Shown here piece after piece: positions 8,729 through 17,077 of a stretch of 39,641 nt of DNA; position 1 is the first letter of the stretch, and every line of letters starts with the position of its first letter. Location: contig JAIPCC010000013.1 in NCBI GenBank assembly GCA_021738405.1, positions 1 through 39,641 of the forward strand, read 5' to 3'. Under the pieces are notes generated by a model that had not been told where the DNA came from, did not search any database, and was given only the letters and a program-made list of their open reading frames with translations. Position numbers and translations under genes: made by a program. The stretch comes from Crocinitomicaceae bacterium (lineage in GTDB: Bacteria; Bacteroidota; Bacteroidia; Flavobacteriales_D; Crocinitomicaceae).

Positions 8729-9820
8729 GTGAAAATTTTACTCAGTGTTATCTGTATGTTATTTGGTGGCTTGTTATTTGGCCAACGTTCCACATATAAT
8801 CATTGTTCAGGCGCCGTATTTGCACCAGTAGAAGGTAAGTTCTCTCTTTCCTTCCTTGGGGATAAAAAATCTAATCAAATATGGTTGGTTTTCATAGCGC
8901 CAAAATCAGGAAAATTCAATTTGAATATCACAACGATCAGCGCATCCTTGAATGATGCGAAAGGCATTCTCTACATCAGTAACGAAGAATGGTGCGGCCT
9001 TACGCCACTGCAAAAAACACAAACGGATAGTGTTGCGTTTGACGAAAAGAACTTTTTGGCGCTTAAAAATGTGGAATTAGAAAAAAACCAATTTGCCACC
9101 ATTTGCTTAGAAACTCAGGGAAACTTAAGAGATGTTGTATTATTTGAAAGTACGTTTTTTGCAACTAATTTAGGAGAGGAAGAACAAATTTTAGATTTTA
9201 CTTACGACGAAGCGCTTCCTGTTTACACCTTAGTTTTGCGGGACGGGCAATCAAAAGCGCCAATCGCTGGAAGAATAAGTTTACAGGGCGCTCCGGAAAT
9301 CAACGGCTCTTATTTTGCCTCGCAACTGAGCATCAATCTCAAACAACCTCTCAAAAAAGGCTTTCTCAAAGTTGAAGTACCTGGTTATTTTCCTGTAGAA
9401 TACAAAGAACACCGTATACCGCTTGGTGCAACTTACACAGACACTATTTACTTAAGTGGATTCAAAGCTGGTGAGCTTACCAAACTCGAACAAGTTTATT
9501 TCAGTGCAGGTTTACCTGAAATAATGGAGGAATCTTACGCGCAACTCAATCGTTTACGCGACTTACTTTTACTGAATCCACAGATCAATATTGAAATTCA
9601 CGGACATGTTAATTTAGATGAGAACAGTGCTAAAAAAGCACAAAAACTATCCAAACAACGAGCTGAAATGGTGAAGAATTACTTAGTTCAAAATGGTGTA
9701 GCAGCCAAGCGCTTGTATCCAATTGGTTTCGGTTCTTCTAAACCTGTTTATAAGACGCCCAAAGACGAAGAAGAAAAGGAAGCGAATAGAAGGGTAGAAA
9801 TCTTGATCAAGGAAAACTAG
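8729..9820 (+). CDS. OmpA family outer-membrane/peptidoglycan-associated protein
   Basis: A 363-residue protein beginning with GTG and a signal peptide (about residues 1-18, ending LLFGQ). The N-terminal half is a beta-sandwich-like region of unknown role (about 20-150), followed by a short carboxypeptidase-regulatory-like segment (about 165-235). The C-terminal 110 residues are an OmpA/MotB peptidoglycan-binding domain: 'INIEIHGHVN', 'LSKQRAEMVKNYLVQNGV' and 'GFGSSKPV', ending 'EEKEANRRVEILI'. Such proteins tie the outer membrane to the cell wall. It is the last gene of the three-gene envelope cluster. Its stop TAG shares a CTAG with the stop of the convergent rpiB. Confidence 0.85.
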   Translation: MKILLSVICMLFGGLLFGQRSTYNHCSGAVFAPVEGKFSLSFLGDKKSNQIWLVFIAPKSGKFNLNITTISASLNDAKGILYISNEEWCGLTPLQKTQTDSVAFDEKNFLALKNVELEKNQFATICLETQGNLRDVVLFESTFFATNLGEEEQILDFTYDEALPVYTLVLRDGQSKAPIAGRISLQGAPEINGSYFASQLSINLKQPLKKGFLKVEVPGYFPVEYKEHRIPLGATYTDTIYLSGFKAGELTKLEQVYFSAGLPEIMEESYAQLNRLRDLLLLNPQINIEIHGHVNLDENSAKKAQKLSKQRAEMVKNYLVQNGVAAKRLYPIGFGSSKPVYKTPKDEEEKEANRRVEILIKEN

Positions 9821-10245
9821 CAAGAAATTTTAGCAACGCGTGTTGCATGACGACCGCCTTCAAAAGCTGTATTTAAAAAGACATTCACCATTTCTTTGAC
9901 TTCTTCTACGGAGATAAATCGGGCGGGTAGTGAAATGATATTTGCATCGTTGTGCAGGCGCGCAAGCTCAGCGATTTCTGGCGTCCAGCAAAGTGCACAA
10001 CGAATGGCTTGGTGTTTATTAGCCGTCATGCTAATGCCATTGCCAGATCCACAAAGCAAAATACCAAGACTACCAGGGTTAGATTCAATGTGTTCAGCAA
10101 CAGGATGCGCGTAGTCTGGGTAGTCTATGCTTTGTTCTGAATAACAGCCGTAATCTTTTACTTCGTATCCTAGCGCGGTAAGATGAGCGATAAGTATTTG
10201 CTTGGTTTCAAAACCAGCGTGATCGGAGCCAATGGGAATTATCAT
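9817..10245 (-). CDS. rpiB: Ribose-5-phosphate isomerase B
   Basis: A 142-residue cytoplasmic enzyme of the RpiB/LacA/LacB family that interconverts ribose 5-phosphate and ribulose 5-phosphate (pentose phosphate pathway). The N-terminal 'IGSDHAGFETK' and the active-site 'LLCGSGNGISMTANK' with nucleophilic Cys65 are present, as is 'ALCWTPEIAELARLHNDANI', which completes the phosphate and substrate site. Length is typical. It converges on the OmpA-like gene, with both stop codons sharing the 4-bp palindrome CTAG. The upstream side is a long AT-rich gap. Confidence 0.95.
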   Translation of the reverse strand: MIIPIGSDHAGFETKQILIAHLTALGYEVKDYGCYSEQSIDYPDYAHPVAEHIESNPGSLGILLCGSGNGISMTANKHQAIRCALCWTPEIAELARLHNDANIISLPARFISVEEVKEMVNVFLNTAFEGGRHATRVAKISC

Positions 10246-10658
10246 CTTTTTTGCGCTAAATTAAGGACTATTTTATGTTTAAACTTATAAACAAACTAAA
10301 AATAAACGGCGCTACAGCTCAATAAGTAGGTTGTATTTATAAACAGTTCTTTACGGATAAGCGTTTAAAACCTGTTGACAATACTTGATAACGATTTTTG
10401 GATATGTGGTTCTTTTGTATAAGCTCAAATAGCCACGACATACGCACTATTTTTTAGCTTTCTTTATGCAATGCTTTTCAACTAGTTTCAAACTAAATAG
10501 AGGGGTGTTTGCTTTAAATTTTTTAAACAAGTTATCATTTGTGCTATTTGTTTATTAATCTATATCTAATTTATTATCAATTGTTTACAGAATAAAAATA
10601 GTGGATAGAATGTTCATAACCATCCGTGTTTTTAAAAAACAATGAATAGCCTTTCTAA

Positions 10659-10667
10659 TTATACACA
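10659..10667 (+). promoter_or_regulatory. DnaA box, perfect match
   Basis: TTATACACA matches TTATNCACA at every fixed position. It is the best of a loose group of such motifs in this gap. Confidence 0.45.
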
Positions 10668-10754
10668 AATGAACAGCCTTAATAGTAGTAGTAAATATTT
10701 TAAAAATTCTTTTAAAAGAAATATATTAATCTTATTAAGGAGCGTTTAAGCTTT

Positions 10755-10762
10755 TAATTTTG
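10755..10762 (+). promoter_or_regulatory. Probable -7 element of the DUF4175-ATPase-ybeY-mnmG operon
   Basis: TAATTTTG fits TAnnTTTG, 31 bp before the ATG at 10794. No clear -33 TTTG. Confidence 0.4.
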
Positions 10763-10793
10763 TAGCTAGCAAATGAAACAGTAGCTTTAACCT

Positions 10794-13700
10794 ATGCAAT
10801 CGACTTTCAACAATCTTATTGATCAAATTGATGCTTTCATCAGGAAGTATTACAAAAATCAATTGATCAGAGGGGTTTTGTTGTTTGCATTGTTTTTTTT
10901 GTTGGCACTTTTAGCCACTTCGTTTTTGGAATTTTTTGGTCGTTTTCCAATCCTGATTAGGGCTATTCTTTTCTTTGGTTTTATTGTCATTCAAAGTTAC
11001 TTATTCATTCGATGGATAGGTATTCCTTTGAGTCGTTTGTCATCATTTGGCAAAAGAATTTCTCATTTACAAGCCGCTGAAATTATTGGTTCTTTTTTTC
11101 CGGAGGTTGCAGATAAGTTAAAGAACACCATTCAACTTCAGCAAGACCTCGACGGACACATCGGAAACATTGACCTCCTTTCAGCAAGTATTGCCCAGCG
11201 CGCCAATCAATTGAACGTCATTTCTTTTGAATCGGCAATAGAATACAAAGCCCAACGACAGTACCTCAAATATTTGTTACCTGTTTTGTTTGGATTTCTA
11301 GCTGTGGCTTGGTTTGTTCCTCAAATTCTCACTCAAGGAACCAACAGGGTACTTCAGTATTCCAAAGAATTTAAAGAACCCAATCCGTATATTTTTATTT
11401 TTGAAGCCATTCCAAATAGCATTCAAGAAGGTAGTAGCCTCGAGATTCAAGTAAAAGTGAAGCCAGCTCCTGGTTATTATTCATTGCCAAAACAACTTTA
11501 TATTGTCCTTGATCAAGGGAAGTTTCTCATGAAACAACTCAAGCGCAATTCGTTTACATATAAAGTTCCACAGCTTCAAAAAACGATTTCTTTTTTCTTA
11601 ACAACCAATGAATTCAATAGCCAACGTAAATGGATTCGTGTCAATAGGAAAGCTGTCTTAGGTACTTTGAAAGCTTACTGTTCCTATCCAGAATACCTTC
11701 AAAAACCAGCACGCGTTATTGAGAATACCAGTGACCTAACCCTTCCGGAAGGAACAAACGTACGTTGGGAAATCGCAACAAAAAACACCAGTAAACTGCA
11801 GTTATTTTGGCAAAATAAAGTCAGAAATCTCGATCCTATATATAGTCAGTTTACCCAAGAATACAGGAGTAGCGGCCGCTTGAAGTTTGTACTCACCAAT
11901 GCACAAACACAGCAAAACGACACAGTAATTTCTAAAATTGAAGTATTGAAAGATGCGCATCCTGGCATAGAGGTTCAAGAAGAACAAGATACACTCATAG
12001 ATGGTAGAAAATACTTTCAAGGTGCCGTTTCTGATGATTACGGACTAAGTAAACTACAATTTGTTTATACAATAGAACAAGAAAACGGACAAAAGAAAAC
12101 GCAACGTCTAGATGTTCAAACAGTGAAAGGCACACTGCAAAAATTTGATTTCGGCGTAGATTTCAGAAGAGAGAAAATTCAACTAAATGATATCATCACA
12201 TATTATTTTGTGGTCTATGACAACGATGGCGTGAACGGGCACAAAGCAACAAAAAGTGAAACACTCACTTATAAACTGCCAAGTTTAGAAGAATTAAACG
12301 ATCAGCGCAAAGAAGAACAAGCCGAGCAATTAAATGAGTTGCAAGATGTATTCAAAAAAACACAGCAGTTTCAAAAAGAGGTCCAGGAGTTTAAAAAAGA
12401 AGCACTACAATCAAAAACAACAAATTGGAACAAACTCAATAAAGTTGAGCAATTACAGCAACAACAACAACAATTACAACAGCAAATTCAGGAGAGCTTA
12501 GAAGAAATCAAGCAGAGCACTGAACAAAAGAATCAACTTTCACCCTTAGATGAGCAATTACTCGAGAAACAACAACTTTTAGAGCAACTCCTTAACGAAG
12601 TTATGGATGATGAGTTAAAAGCGCTCCTAGAGCAATTAGAAAAGCTCCTAAAGGAACAGGATAAGGACCAAACCAAAGAGAAACTAGATGAGCTGCAGCA
12701 GTCCACAGAAGACATGAATAAGCAACTCGATCGCAGTCTTGAGCTTTTGAAAAAAATGCAGGTCAATGAACGCATAGATGATTTAGAAAAAGAACTAGAT
12801 GCTTTAGCTAAAGAACAAGATGAACTCAAGGAGCAAAACCAAGAACTCTCCAAAGAAGAGCTGCTCCAAAAACAAAAAGAGCTCAACGAGAAATTCAATG
12901 AAATTAAAAAAGAACTCAATGAGGTTCAAGAGTTAAATAAAGATTTAGCACGCCCATTAGACCTAGATATATTAGATGCCTTAGAGGAACAAGTTTCTAA
13001 TGATTTACAAAATGCCGAGCAGGAAATTTCGGAAGGTAAATCAAAAAAAGCCAGCGAAAAGCAAAAGTCAGCTTCCGACGGAATGAAAGCGATGTCTTCT
13101 CAATTAAATGCCAAACAGAACCAATCCAATAAAGAACAACAAGTAGAGGACATGGAAACCTTGAGGGCAATTCTAGAAGGATTGATCAATTTAAGTTTCG
13201 ATCAAGAAAAAACCCAAAAGAGTTTTGTTAAAATCAGCACCAAAGATCCTGTTTATCGTAAATTGGGTCGGCGCCAGCAGCGTATCAATGACGACACAAA
13301 AATCATCAGAGATAGCTTGCTCGCTTTGGCAAAAAGACAACCCAAAATTGCTACGTTTATAGATACAGAACTCAATGCAATTGTGAGCCATCAAAAATCT
13401 ACCATTGAGGCCATAGATGATCACCGTAAGAAGGACATCGAAAAACACCAACAATTGGTCATGACTTCCTATAATAATTTAGCTTTATTACTGAATGAAG
13501 CGCTGCAATCTATGCAGCAACAAATGAATTCACAAATGCCAGGCAATGGAAGTTGCGACAACCCTGGTAAAGGAAGGCCTAAAGCTGGTCAGAGTATGTC
13601 TTCTGGAGACATGAAAGAAATGCTCAAAAAACAACTAGAGCAAATGCAGAAGGGTCCTAATCCAGGTGGGAATAAACCAGGGCAACAACCAGGATCAGCT

Positions 13701-14159
13701 CCGGGTAAAGAAGGCCAAGCAGGTCAGGGCTTGCCAGGTTTAGGTTCTAAAGAATTGGCACGTATGGCTGCTGAGCAAACGGCAATCAGACAGCGTTTAG
13801 AGCAACTCAAACAAGAATTGAATAAAGAAGGCAAGGGTCTAGGAAATCAACTCAATCCGCTATTGAAAGAATTGGAAGAACAGGAAAAAGACTTGTTACT
13901 CAAACGCGTGAATCCACAGACTATTCAAAGACAAAAAGAAATACTGACGCGTTTATTAGAAAGTGAAGACGCGATCATGAAGCGCGGTTTTGAAGATAAG
14001 CGTGAGTCTAAGTCTGGAAAAGATGTAGAAAAAGGTAACCAAATTCGATTTGATGAGTATAAAAGGTCGAAATGGAATGAGCTCGAATTAATTAAAGCCA
14101 TCGACCCTGCGTTGCAATTATATTACAAACAACGTTCTGATGCTTATTTAAATCAGTGA
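10794..14159 (+). CDS. Large membrane-anchored coiled-coil protein (DUF4175-like)
   Basis: A 1,121-residue protein. Two transmembrane segments (about residues 25-46 and 51-73) and a third near 161-176 are followed by a large extracytoplasmic beta-rich region (about 190-490) and then a very long charged coiled coil (about 500-740) with a poly-Gln stretch (LQQQQQQLQQQIQ near residue 555). The C-terminal third has a low-complexity Gly/Pro/Gln-rich linker (about 910-985) and two more helical segments. This layout matches Bacteroidota proteins annotated as DUF4175; their function is not known. It heads an operon with an RsbW-like ATPase, ybeY and mnmG; this gene order recurs in flavobacteria. Confidence 0.75.
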   Translation: MQSTFNNLIDQIDAFIRKYYKNQLIRGVLLFALFFLLALLATSFLEFFGRFPILIRAILFFGFIVIQSYLFIRWIGIPLSRLSSFGKRISHLQAAEIIGSFFPEVADKLKNTIQLQQDLDGHIGNIDLLSASIAQRANQLNVISFESAIEYKAQRQYLKYLLPVLFGFLAVAWFVPQILTQGTNRVLQYSKEFKEPNPYIFIFEAIPNSIQEGSSLEIQVKVKPAPGYYSLPKQLYIVLDQGKFLMKQLKRNSFTYKVPQLQKTISFFLTTNEFNSQRKWIRVNRKAVLGTLKAYCSYPEYLQKPARVIENTSDLTLPEGTNVRWEIATKNTSKLQLFWQNKVRNLDPIYSQFTQEYRSSGRLKFVLTNAQTQQNDTVISKIEVLKDAHPGIEVQEEQDTLIDGRKYFQGAVSDDYGLSKLQFVYTIEQENGQKKTQRLDVQTVKGTLQKFDFGVDFRREKIQLNDIITYYFVVYDNDGVNGHKATKSETLTYKLPSLEELNDQRKEEQAEQLNELQDVFKKTQQFQKEVQEFKKEALQSKTTNWNKLNKVEQLQQQQQQLQQQIQESLEEIKQSTEQKNQLSPLDEQLLEKQQLLEQLLNEVMDDELKALLEQLEKLLKEQDKDQTKEKLDELQQSTEDMNKQLDRSLELLKKMQVNERIDDLEKELDALAKEQDELKEQNQELSKEELLQKQKELNEKFNEIKKELNEVQELNKDLARPLDLDILDALEEQVSNDLQNAEQEISEGKSKKASEKQKSASDGMKAMSSQLNAKQNQSNKEQQVEDMETLRAILEGLINLSFDQEKTQKSFVKISTKDPVYRKLGRRQQRINDDTKIIRDSLLALAKRQPKIATFIDTELNAIVSHQKSTIEAIDDHRKKDIEKHQQLVMTSYNNLALLLNEALQSMQQQMNSQMPGNGSCDNPGKGRPKAGQSMSSGDMKEMLKKQLEQMQKGPNPGGNKPGQQPGSAPGKEGQAGQGLPGLGSKELARMAAEQTAIRQRLEQLKQELNKEGKGLGNQLNPLLKELEEQEKDLLLKRVNPQTIQRQKEILTRLLESEDAIMKRGFEDKRESKSGKDVEKGNQIRFDEYKRSKWNELELIKAIDPALQLYYKQRSDAYLNQ

Positions 14160-14178
14160 TTTTCGTGATTTTTATATT

Positions 14179-14592
14179 ATGAAAGAAGGATTTTCAATAG
14201 TTACAGAAGTGGTTCTACCGTCTGATTATCAATCACTTATCGAAGTTGAGAAATTTGTTGGTGGTATTTGTGAAGAATTTGGTGTGAAAGAAGATGCCTT
14301 CGGAAACGTGTTAATAGCTGTTTCTGAAGCAGTTAACAACGCGATTCAACATGGAAACAAGGATATTCCGGACGCTAAGGTGGAAGTAAAGGTTGGAAAC
14401 CACGACGAGCTATTCTGCATACAGGTGAAAGATGAAGGTAATGGTTTCGGTTTCAATGAATTACCCGATCCAACCGCACCAGAGAATCTTTTAAAGGATA
14501 GCGGCCGCGGTGTTTTTCTCATGAAGAATCTAGCGGACGAAGTAGAGTTTTTAAACACGGGTAGTGTTGTAAATTTGTATTTTAATAAATGA
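14179..14592 (+). CDS. Anti-sigma-factor-like ATP-binding protein (RsbW/SpoIIAB type)
   Basis: A 137-residue GHKL ATPase-type domain. The N box 'EAVNNAIQHGNK' (about residues 50-61), the G1 box 'DEGNGFGF' and the G2 box 'DSGRGVFLMKNLADEV' are all present, as in HATPase_c_2 serine kinases that bind anti-sigma antagonists or sigma factors. In Firmicutes such proteins hold a sigma factor inactive; the target in Bacteroidota is not known, and no anti-sigma antagonist or sigma gene is adjacent. Its stop overlaps the ybeY start by ATGA, so translation is likely coupled. Confidence 0.88.
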   Translation: MKEGFSIVTEVVLPSDYQSLIEVEKFVGGICEEFGVKEDAFGNVLIAVSEAVNNAIQHGNKDIPDAKVEVKVGNHDELFCIQVKDEGNGFGFNELPDPTAPENLLKDSGRGVFLMKNLADEVEFLNTGSVVNLYFNK

Positions 14593-15026
14593 CGACAATA
14601 GTAAATCTCGGTGTGAAAATACCAAGTTTCGTATCTAAAAAGGATTTAAAAGAAGCCGTTAAAAGTTTAGCTATAAACGAGGGAAAGGTTTTAAAAGACC
14701 TCAGTTTGGTTTTTACGGACGACGACTATTTACTTGAGGTCAATAAACAATACCTCAATCACGACTACTTTACCGATGTCATCACTTTTGACTATTCTGC
14801 GTTTCCAGAAGTTTCTGGTGATGTTATGATTTCCTTGGATCGCGTAAAAGACAACGCGCAGTCGCTTAACCAAAGTTTTGAATTAGAATTCTATCGTGTC
14901 GTATTTCACGGTGTTTTGCATTTGTGTGGTTACAAAGACAAGTCTGACGCAGATGTGATTGAGATGCGGGCCAAGGAAGATTTTTATATAAATAGATTTG
15001 TTTCACGTGAAACAATCGAAAATTAA
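14589..15026 (+). CDS. ybeY: Endoribonuclease YbeY (rRNA maturation factor)
   Basis: A 145-residue metal-dependent RNase that takes part in 16S rRNA 3'-end maturation and ribosome quality control. The core motif is 'HGVLHLCGYKDKS' near residues 110-122. The usual zinc site is H-x3-H-x5-H (HGxLHLxGYDH); the first two His are present, but the third position is Asp within KDKS. I recall HLCGYKDK-type sequences in other Bacteroidota YbeY proteins, so this is probably a lineage variant and not a broken gene. A parS site lies within the last codons and encodes FVSRET near the C-terminus. It starts on the stop of the upstream ATPase gene, and mnmG begins 31 bp after its stop. Confidence 0.93.
   Translation: MTTIVNLGVKIPSFVSKKDLKEAVKSLAINEGKVLKDLSLVFTDDDYLLEVNKQYLNHDYFTDVITFDYSAFPEVSGDVMISLDRVKDNAQSLNQSFELEFYRVVFHGVLHLCGYKDKSDADVIEMRAKEDFYINRFVSRETIEN
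14999..15014. promoter_or_regulatory. parS centromere site 1
   Basis: TGTTTCACGTGAAACA, a perfect 16-bp palindrome identical to the canonical ParB (Spo0J) binding site. It lies inside the 3' end of ybeY. ParB loads here and spreads to organise chromosome segregation; parS sites normally cluster near oriC. Confidence 0.93.
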
Positions 15027-15033
15027 ACCGTGT

Positions 15034-15049
15034 TGTTTCACGTGAAACA
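15034..15049. promoter_or_regulatory. parS centromere site 2
   Basis: A second perfect TGTTTCACGTGAAACA, 35 bp from the first, in the gap between ybeY and mnmG and only 8 bp before the mnmG ATG, so bound ParB could affect mnmG expression. Confidence 0.93.
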
Positions 15050-15057
15050 AAAAACAC

Positions 15058-16929
15058 ATGTTAGATAAATACGATGTAATTGTTGTAGGTGCAGGTCATG
15101 CTGGTTGTGAGGCCGCCAATGCTGCTGCTCGAATGGGCAGTAAGGTTTTATTGGTTACAATGAACATGAATACCATAGCGCAAATGAGTTGTAATCCAGC
15201 AATGGGCGGCGTGGCAAAAGGCCAAATCGTTCGCGAGATTGATGCGCTTGGAGGTGGTTCTGGAATTGTGAGTGACAAGAGTGCCATCCAATTTCGGATG
15301 TTGAATCTCTCTAAAGGGCCCGCAATGTGGTCCCCAAGAACCCAAAACGACAGAATGCTCTTCTCTTTGGAATGGCGCTATCTTTTGGAACAAAACCACA
15401 ACGTAGATTTCTGGCAAGACATGTGTGTCGGAATTGTAGTTGAAAACAATAAAGTAGTCGGTGTTCAAATGGCCATGGGAACTACCATCTACGCAACAAC
15501 TGTTGTGCTTACCAACGGCACCTTTTTAAATGGCCTCATTCATCTTGGTGAAAAACAATTTGGTGGCGGAAGAGCTGGAGAGAAAGCGGCCACAGGTTTA
15601 ACAGAATCATTAGTCAATTTAGGATTTGAAGCCGGTAGAATGAAAACCGGAACACCACCAAGAGTGGATGGCAGAAGTTTAGATTACACTAAAATGGAAG
15701 TTCAAGACGGAGACAAAGACCCGTCTAAATTTAGTTATACGAATACAAGCGCTTTAGCCAAACAACTTCCTTGTCACATCACCTACACCAATGAGCAAAC
15801 ACACGAATTATTGCGCACAGGTTTCGACCGTTCCCCGATGTTTAATGGCGCGATCAAAAGCACCGGCCCGAGGTATTGCCCGAGTATAGAAGATAAAATA
15901 TCGCGTTTCGCAGATAGAGACAGACATCAAATTTTTGTAGAACCTGAAGGTTGGAACACCGTTGAGATTTACGTTAATGGATTCAGCACCTCGTTGCCGG
16001 AAGACGTACAATACGCTGCATTGAAAACAATACCTGGTTTTGAGAACGTCAAAATGTTTAGACCGGGTTATGCCATCGAATACGATTATTTCCCACCAAC
16101 TCAACTCAAACATTCCTTAGAGACCAAGCTCATTGAGAACCTTTTCTTTGCTGGGCAGATCAATGGAACAACTGGCTATGAAGAAGCGGCTTGCCAAGGA
16201 TTAATGGCTGGCATCAATGCACATAGAAAAGTGATACAAGCCGATCCTTTTATCCTGACCCGCAGCGAAGCATATATAGGCGTATTGATAGACGACCTCA
16301 TTACCAAAGGAACCAACGAGCCGTACCGCATGTTTACAAGTCGGGCAGAGTTCAGGATCTTATTGCGCCAAGACAACGCCGATGAAAGACTTACACCGCT
16401 AGGTTTTCAAATCGGTTTAGCAAGCGCTGAAGCTCTAGAGAGAGTAGAGCAGAAAAAACAACTCACCAAGCAACTTAAAACCAAACTTCGGGAAATGGGC
16501 ATCAGCCCGGCAGAAGCTAATCCTATGCTTGCTCAAAAGGAATCTGCACCGATAACGCAACAAGTGAAGGTGAGCTCTCTGATCACCAGGCCGCATATTT
16601 CACTAGCAGATATAATTCCCATTCACGCGCCAACCGCTCAAGCGGTAAATGAAGTGTTTGTTCAAAATCCGTTAGCGGTAGAGCAAGCAGAAATTCTTTT
16701 GAAATACGAAGGCTATATCGAACGCGAAGAAGAGCAAGCTCAAAAACACCAACGTTTGGAAAATTTGCAATTGCCCGCCACGCTCGATTATACTCATGTG
16801 AAAAGTTTGAGTATAGAAGCTAGAGAGAAGCTCACTAAAATTCAGCCAGCTACGATTGGCCAGGCTTCGCGGGTTTCTGGCGTTTCGCCAAGTGATATAT
16901 CGGTGCTTTTGGTTCATTTAGGGCGCTAA
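15058..16929 (+). CDS. mnmG: tRNA uridine-5-carboxymethylaminomethyl modification enzyme MnmG
   Basis: A 623-residue FAD-binding enzyme that, with MnmE (TrmE), makes the cmnm5 modification at U34 of certain tRNAs. The FAD-binding GAGHAG is at residues 11-16, and the conserved Cys motifs '[13 protein letters not shown]' (near 45-55) and '[11 protein letters not shown]' are present. '[13 protein letters not shown]' is the usual second FAD-contact region, and the C-terminal helical domain that binds tRNA and MnmE is intact, with a long charged helix around residues 555-580. It is the last gene of the operon; two parS sites precede it. Confidence 0.97.
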   Translation: MLDKYDVIVVGAGHAGCEAANAAARMGSKVLLVTMNMNTIAQMSCNPAMGGVAKGQIVREIDALGGGSGIVSDKSAIQFRMLNLSKGPAMWSPRTQNDRMLFSLEWRYLLEQNHNVDFWQDMCVGIVVENNKVVGVQMAMGTTIYATTVVLTNGTFLNGLIHLGEKQFGGGRAGEKAATGLTESLVNLGFEAGRMKTGTPPRVDGRSLDYTKMEVQDGDKDPSKFSYTNTSALAKQLPCHITYTNEQTHELLRTGFDRSPMFNGAIKSTGPRYCPSIEDKISRFADRDRHQIFVEPEGWNTVEIYVNGFSTSLPEDVQYAALKTIPGFENVKMFRPGYAIEYDYFPPTQLKHSLETKLIENLFFAGQINGTTGYEEAACQGLMAGINAHRKVIQADPFILTRSEAYIGVLIDDLITKGTNEPYRMFTSRAEFRILLRQDNADERLTPLGFQIGLASAEALERVEQKKQLTKQLKTKLREMGISPAEANPMLAQKESAPITQQVKVSSLITRPHISLADIIPIHAPTAQAVNEVFVQNPLAVEQAEILLKYEGYIEREEEQAQKHQRLENLQLPATLDYTHVKSLSIEAREKLTKIQPATIGQASRVSGVSPSDISVLLVHLGR

Positions 16930-17077
16930 TTTGCATTTTAAGCCGTTTTAAGCGTGTTTTGCCCACCCTGAAAGGGAAACACCAATCAATTACAGAGATG
17001 TTGCAATAGAAAAGACCAAAAAACAGGCTTTTTTTGTTATTTTCACATAAAATGCAAGACCACGTAAAATTGAAACA

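Larger units (their letters stand above)
10246..10793. other. AT-rich 548-bp intergenic region; candidate replication origin (oriC)
   Basis: No reading frame of note. The region is markedly AT-richer than its surroundings and carries one perfect DnaA box (TTATACACA, 10659-10667) and four single-mismatch boxes: TTATAAACA at 10285 and again at 10337, and the reverse orientation TTTGTATAA at 10414 and TGTTCATAA at 10611. Two perfect parS sites lie 4.3 kb downstream, and mnmG (gidA), often found near origins, is in the same operon. In spot counts of 60-base lines the plus strand goes from C-rich on the left (19 C, 7 G at 4441-4500) to G-rich on the right (9 C, 20 G at 15541-15600). The origin call is an inference; AT-rich DNA produces such boxes by chance. 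It also holds the promoters of rpiB and the DUF4175 gene. Confidence 0.4.

Noticed and set aside
12520-12920. Ser/Leu-rich minus-strand ORF opposite the coiled coil of the DUF4175-like gene
   Set aside because: It is the antisense of Glu/Lys/Gln-rich coiled-coil codons, a common artefact.
16930-17077. Possible small RNA or terminator after mnmG
   Set aside because: Only a weak CCCTGAAAGGG hairpin without a U-tract was found; not enough to support a feature.
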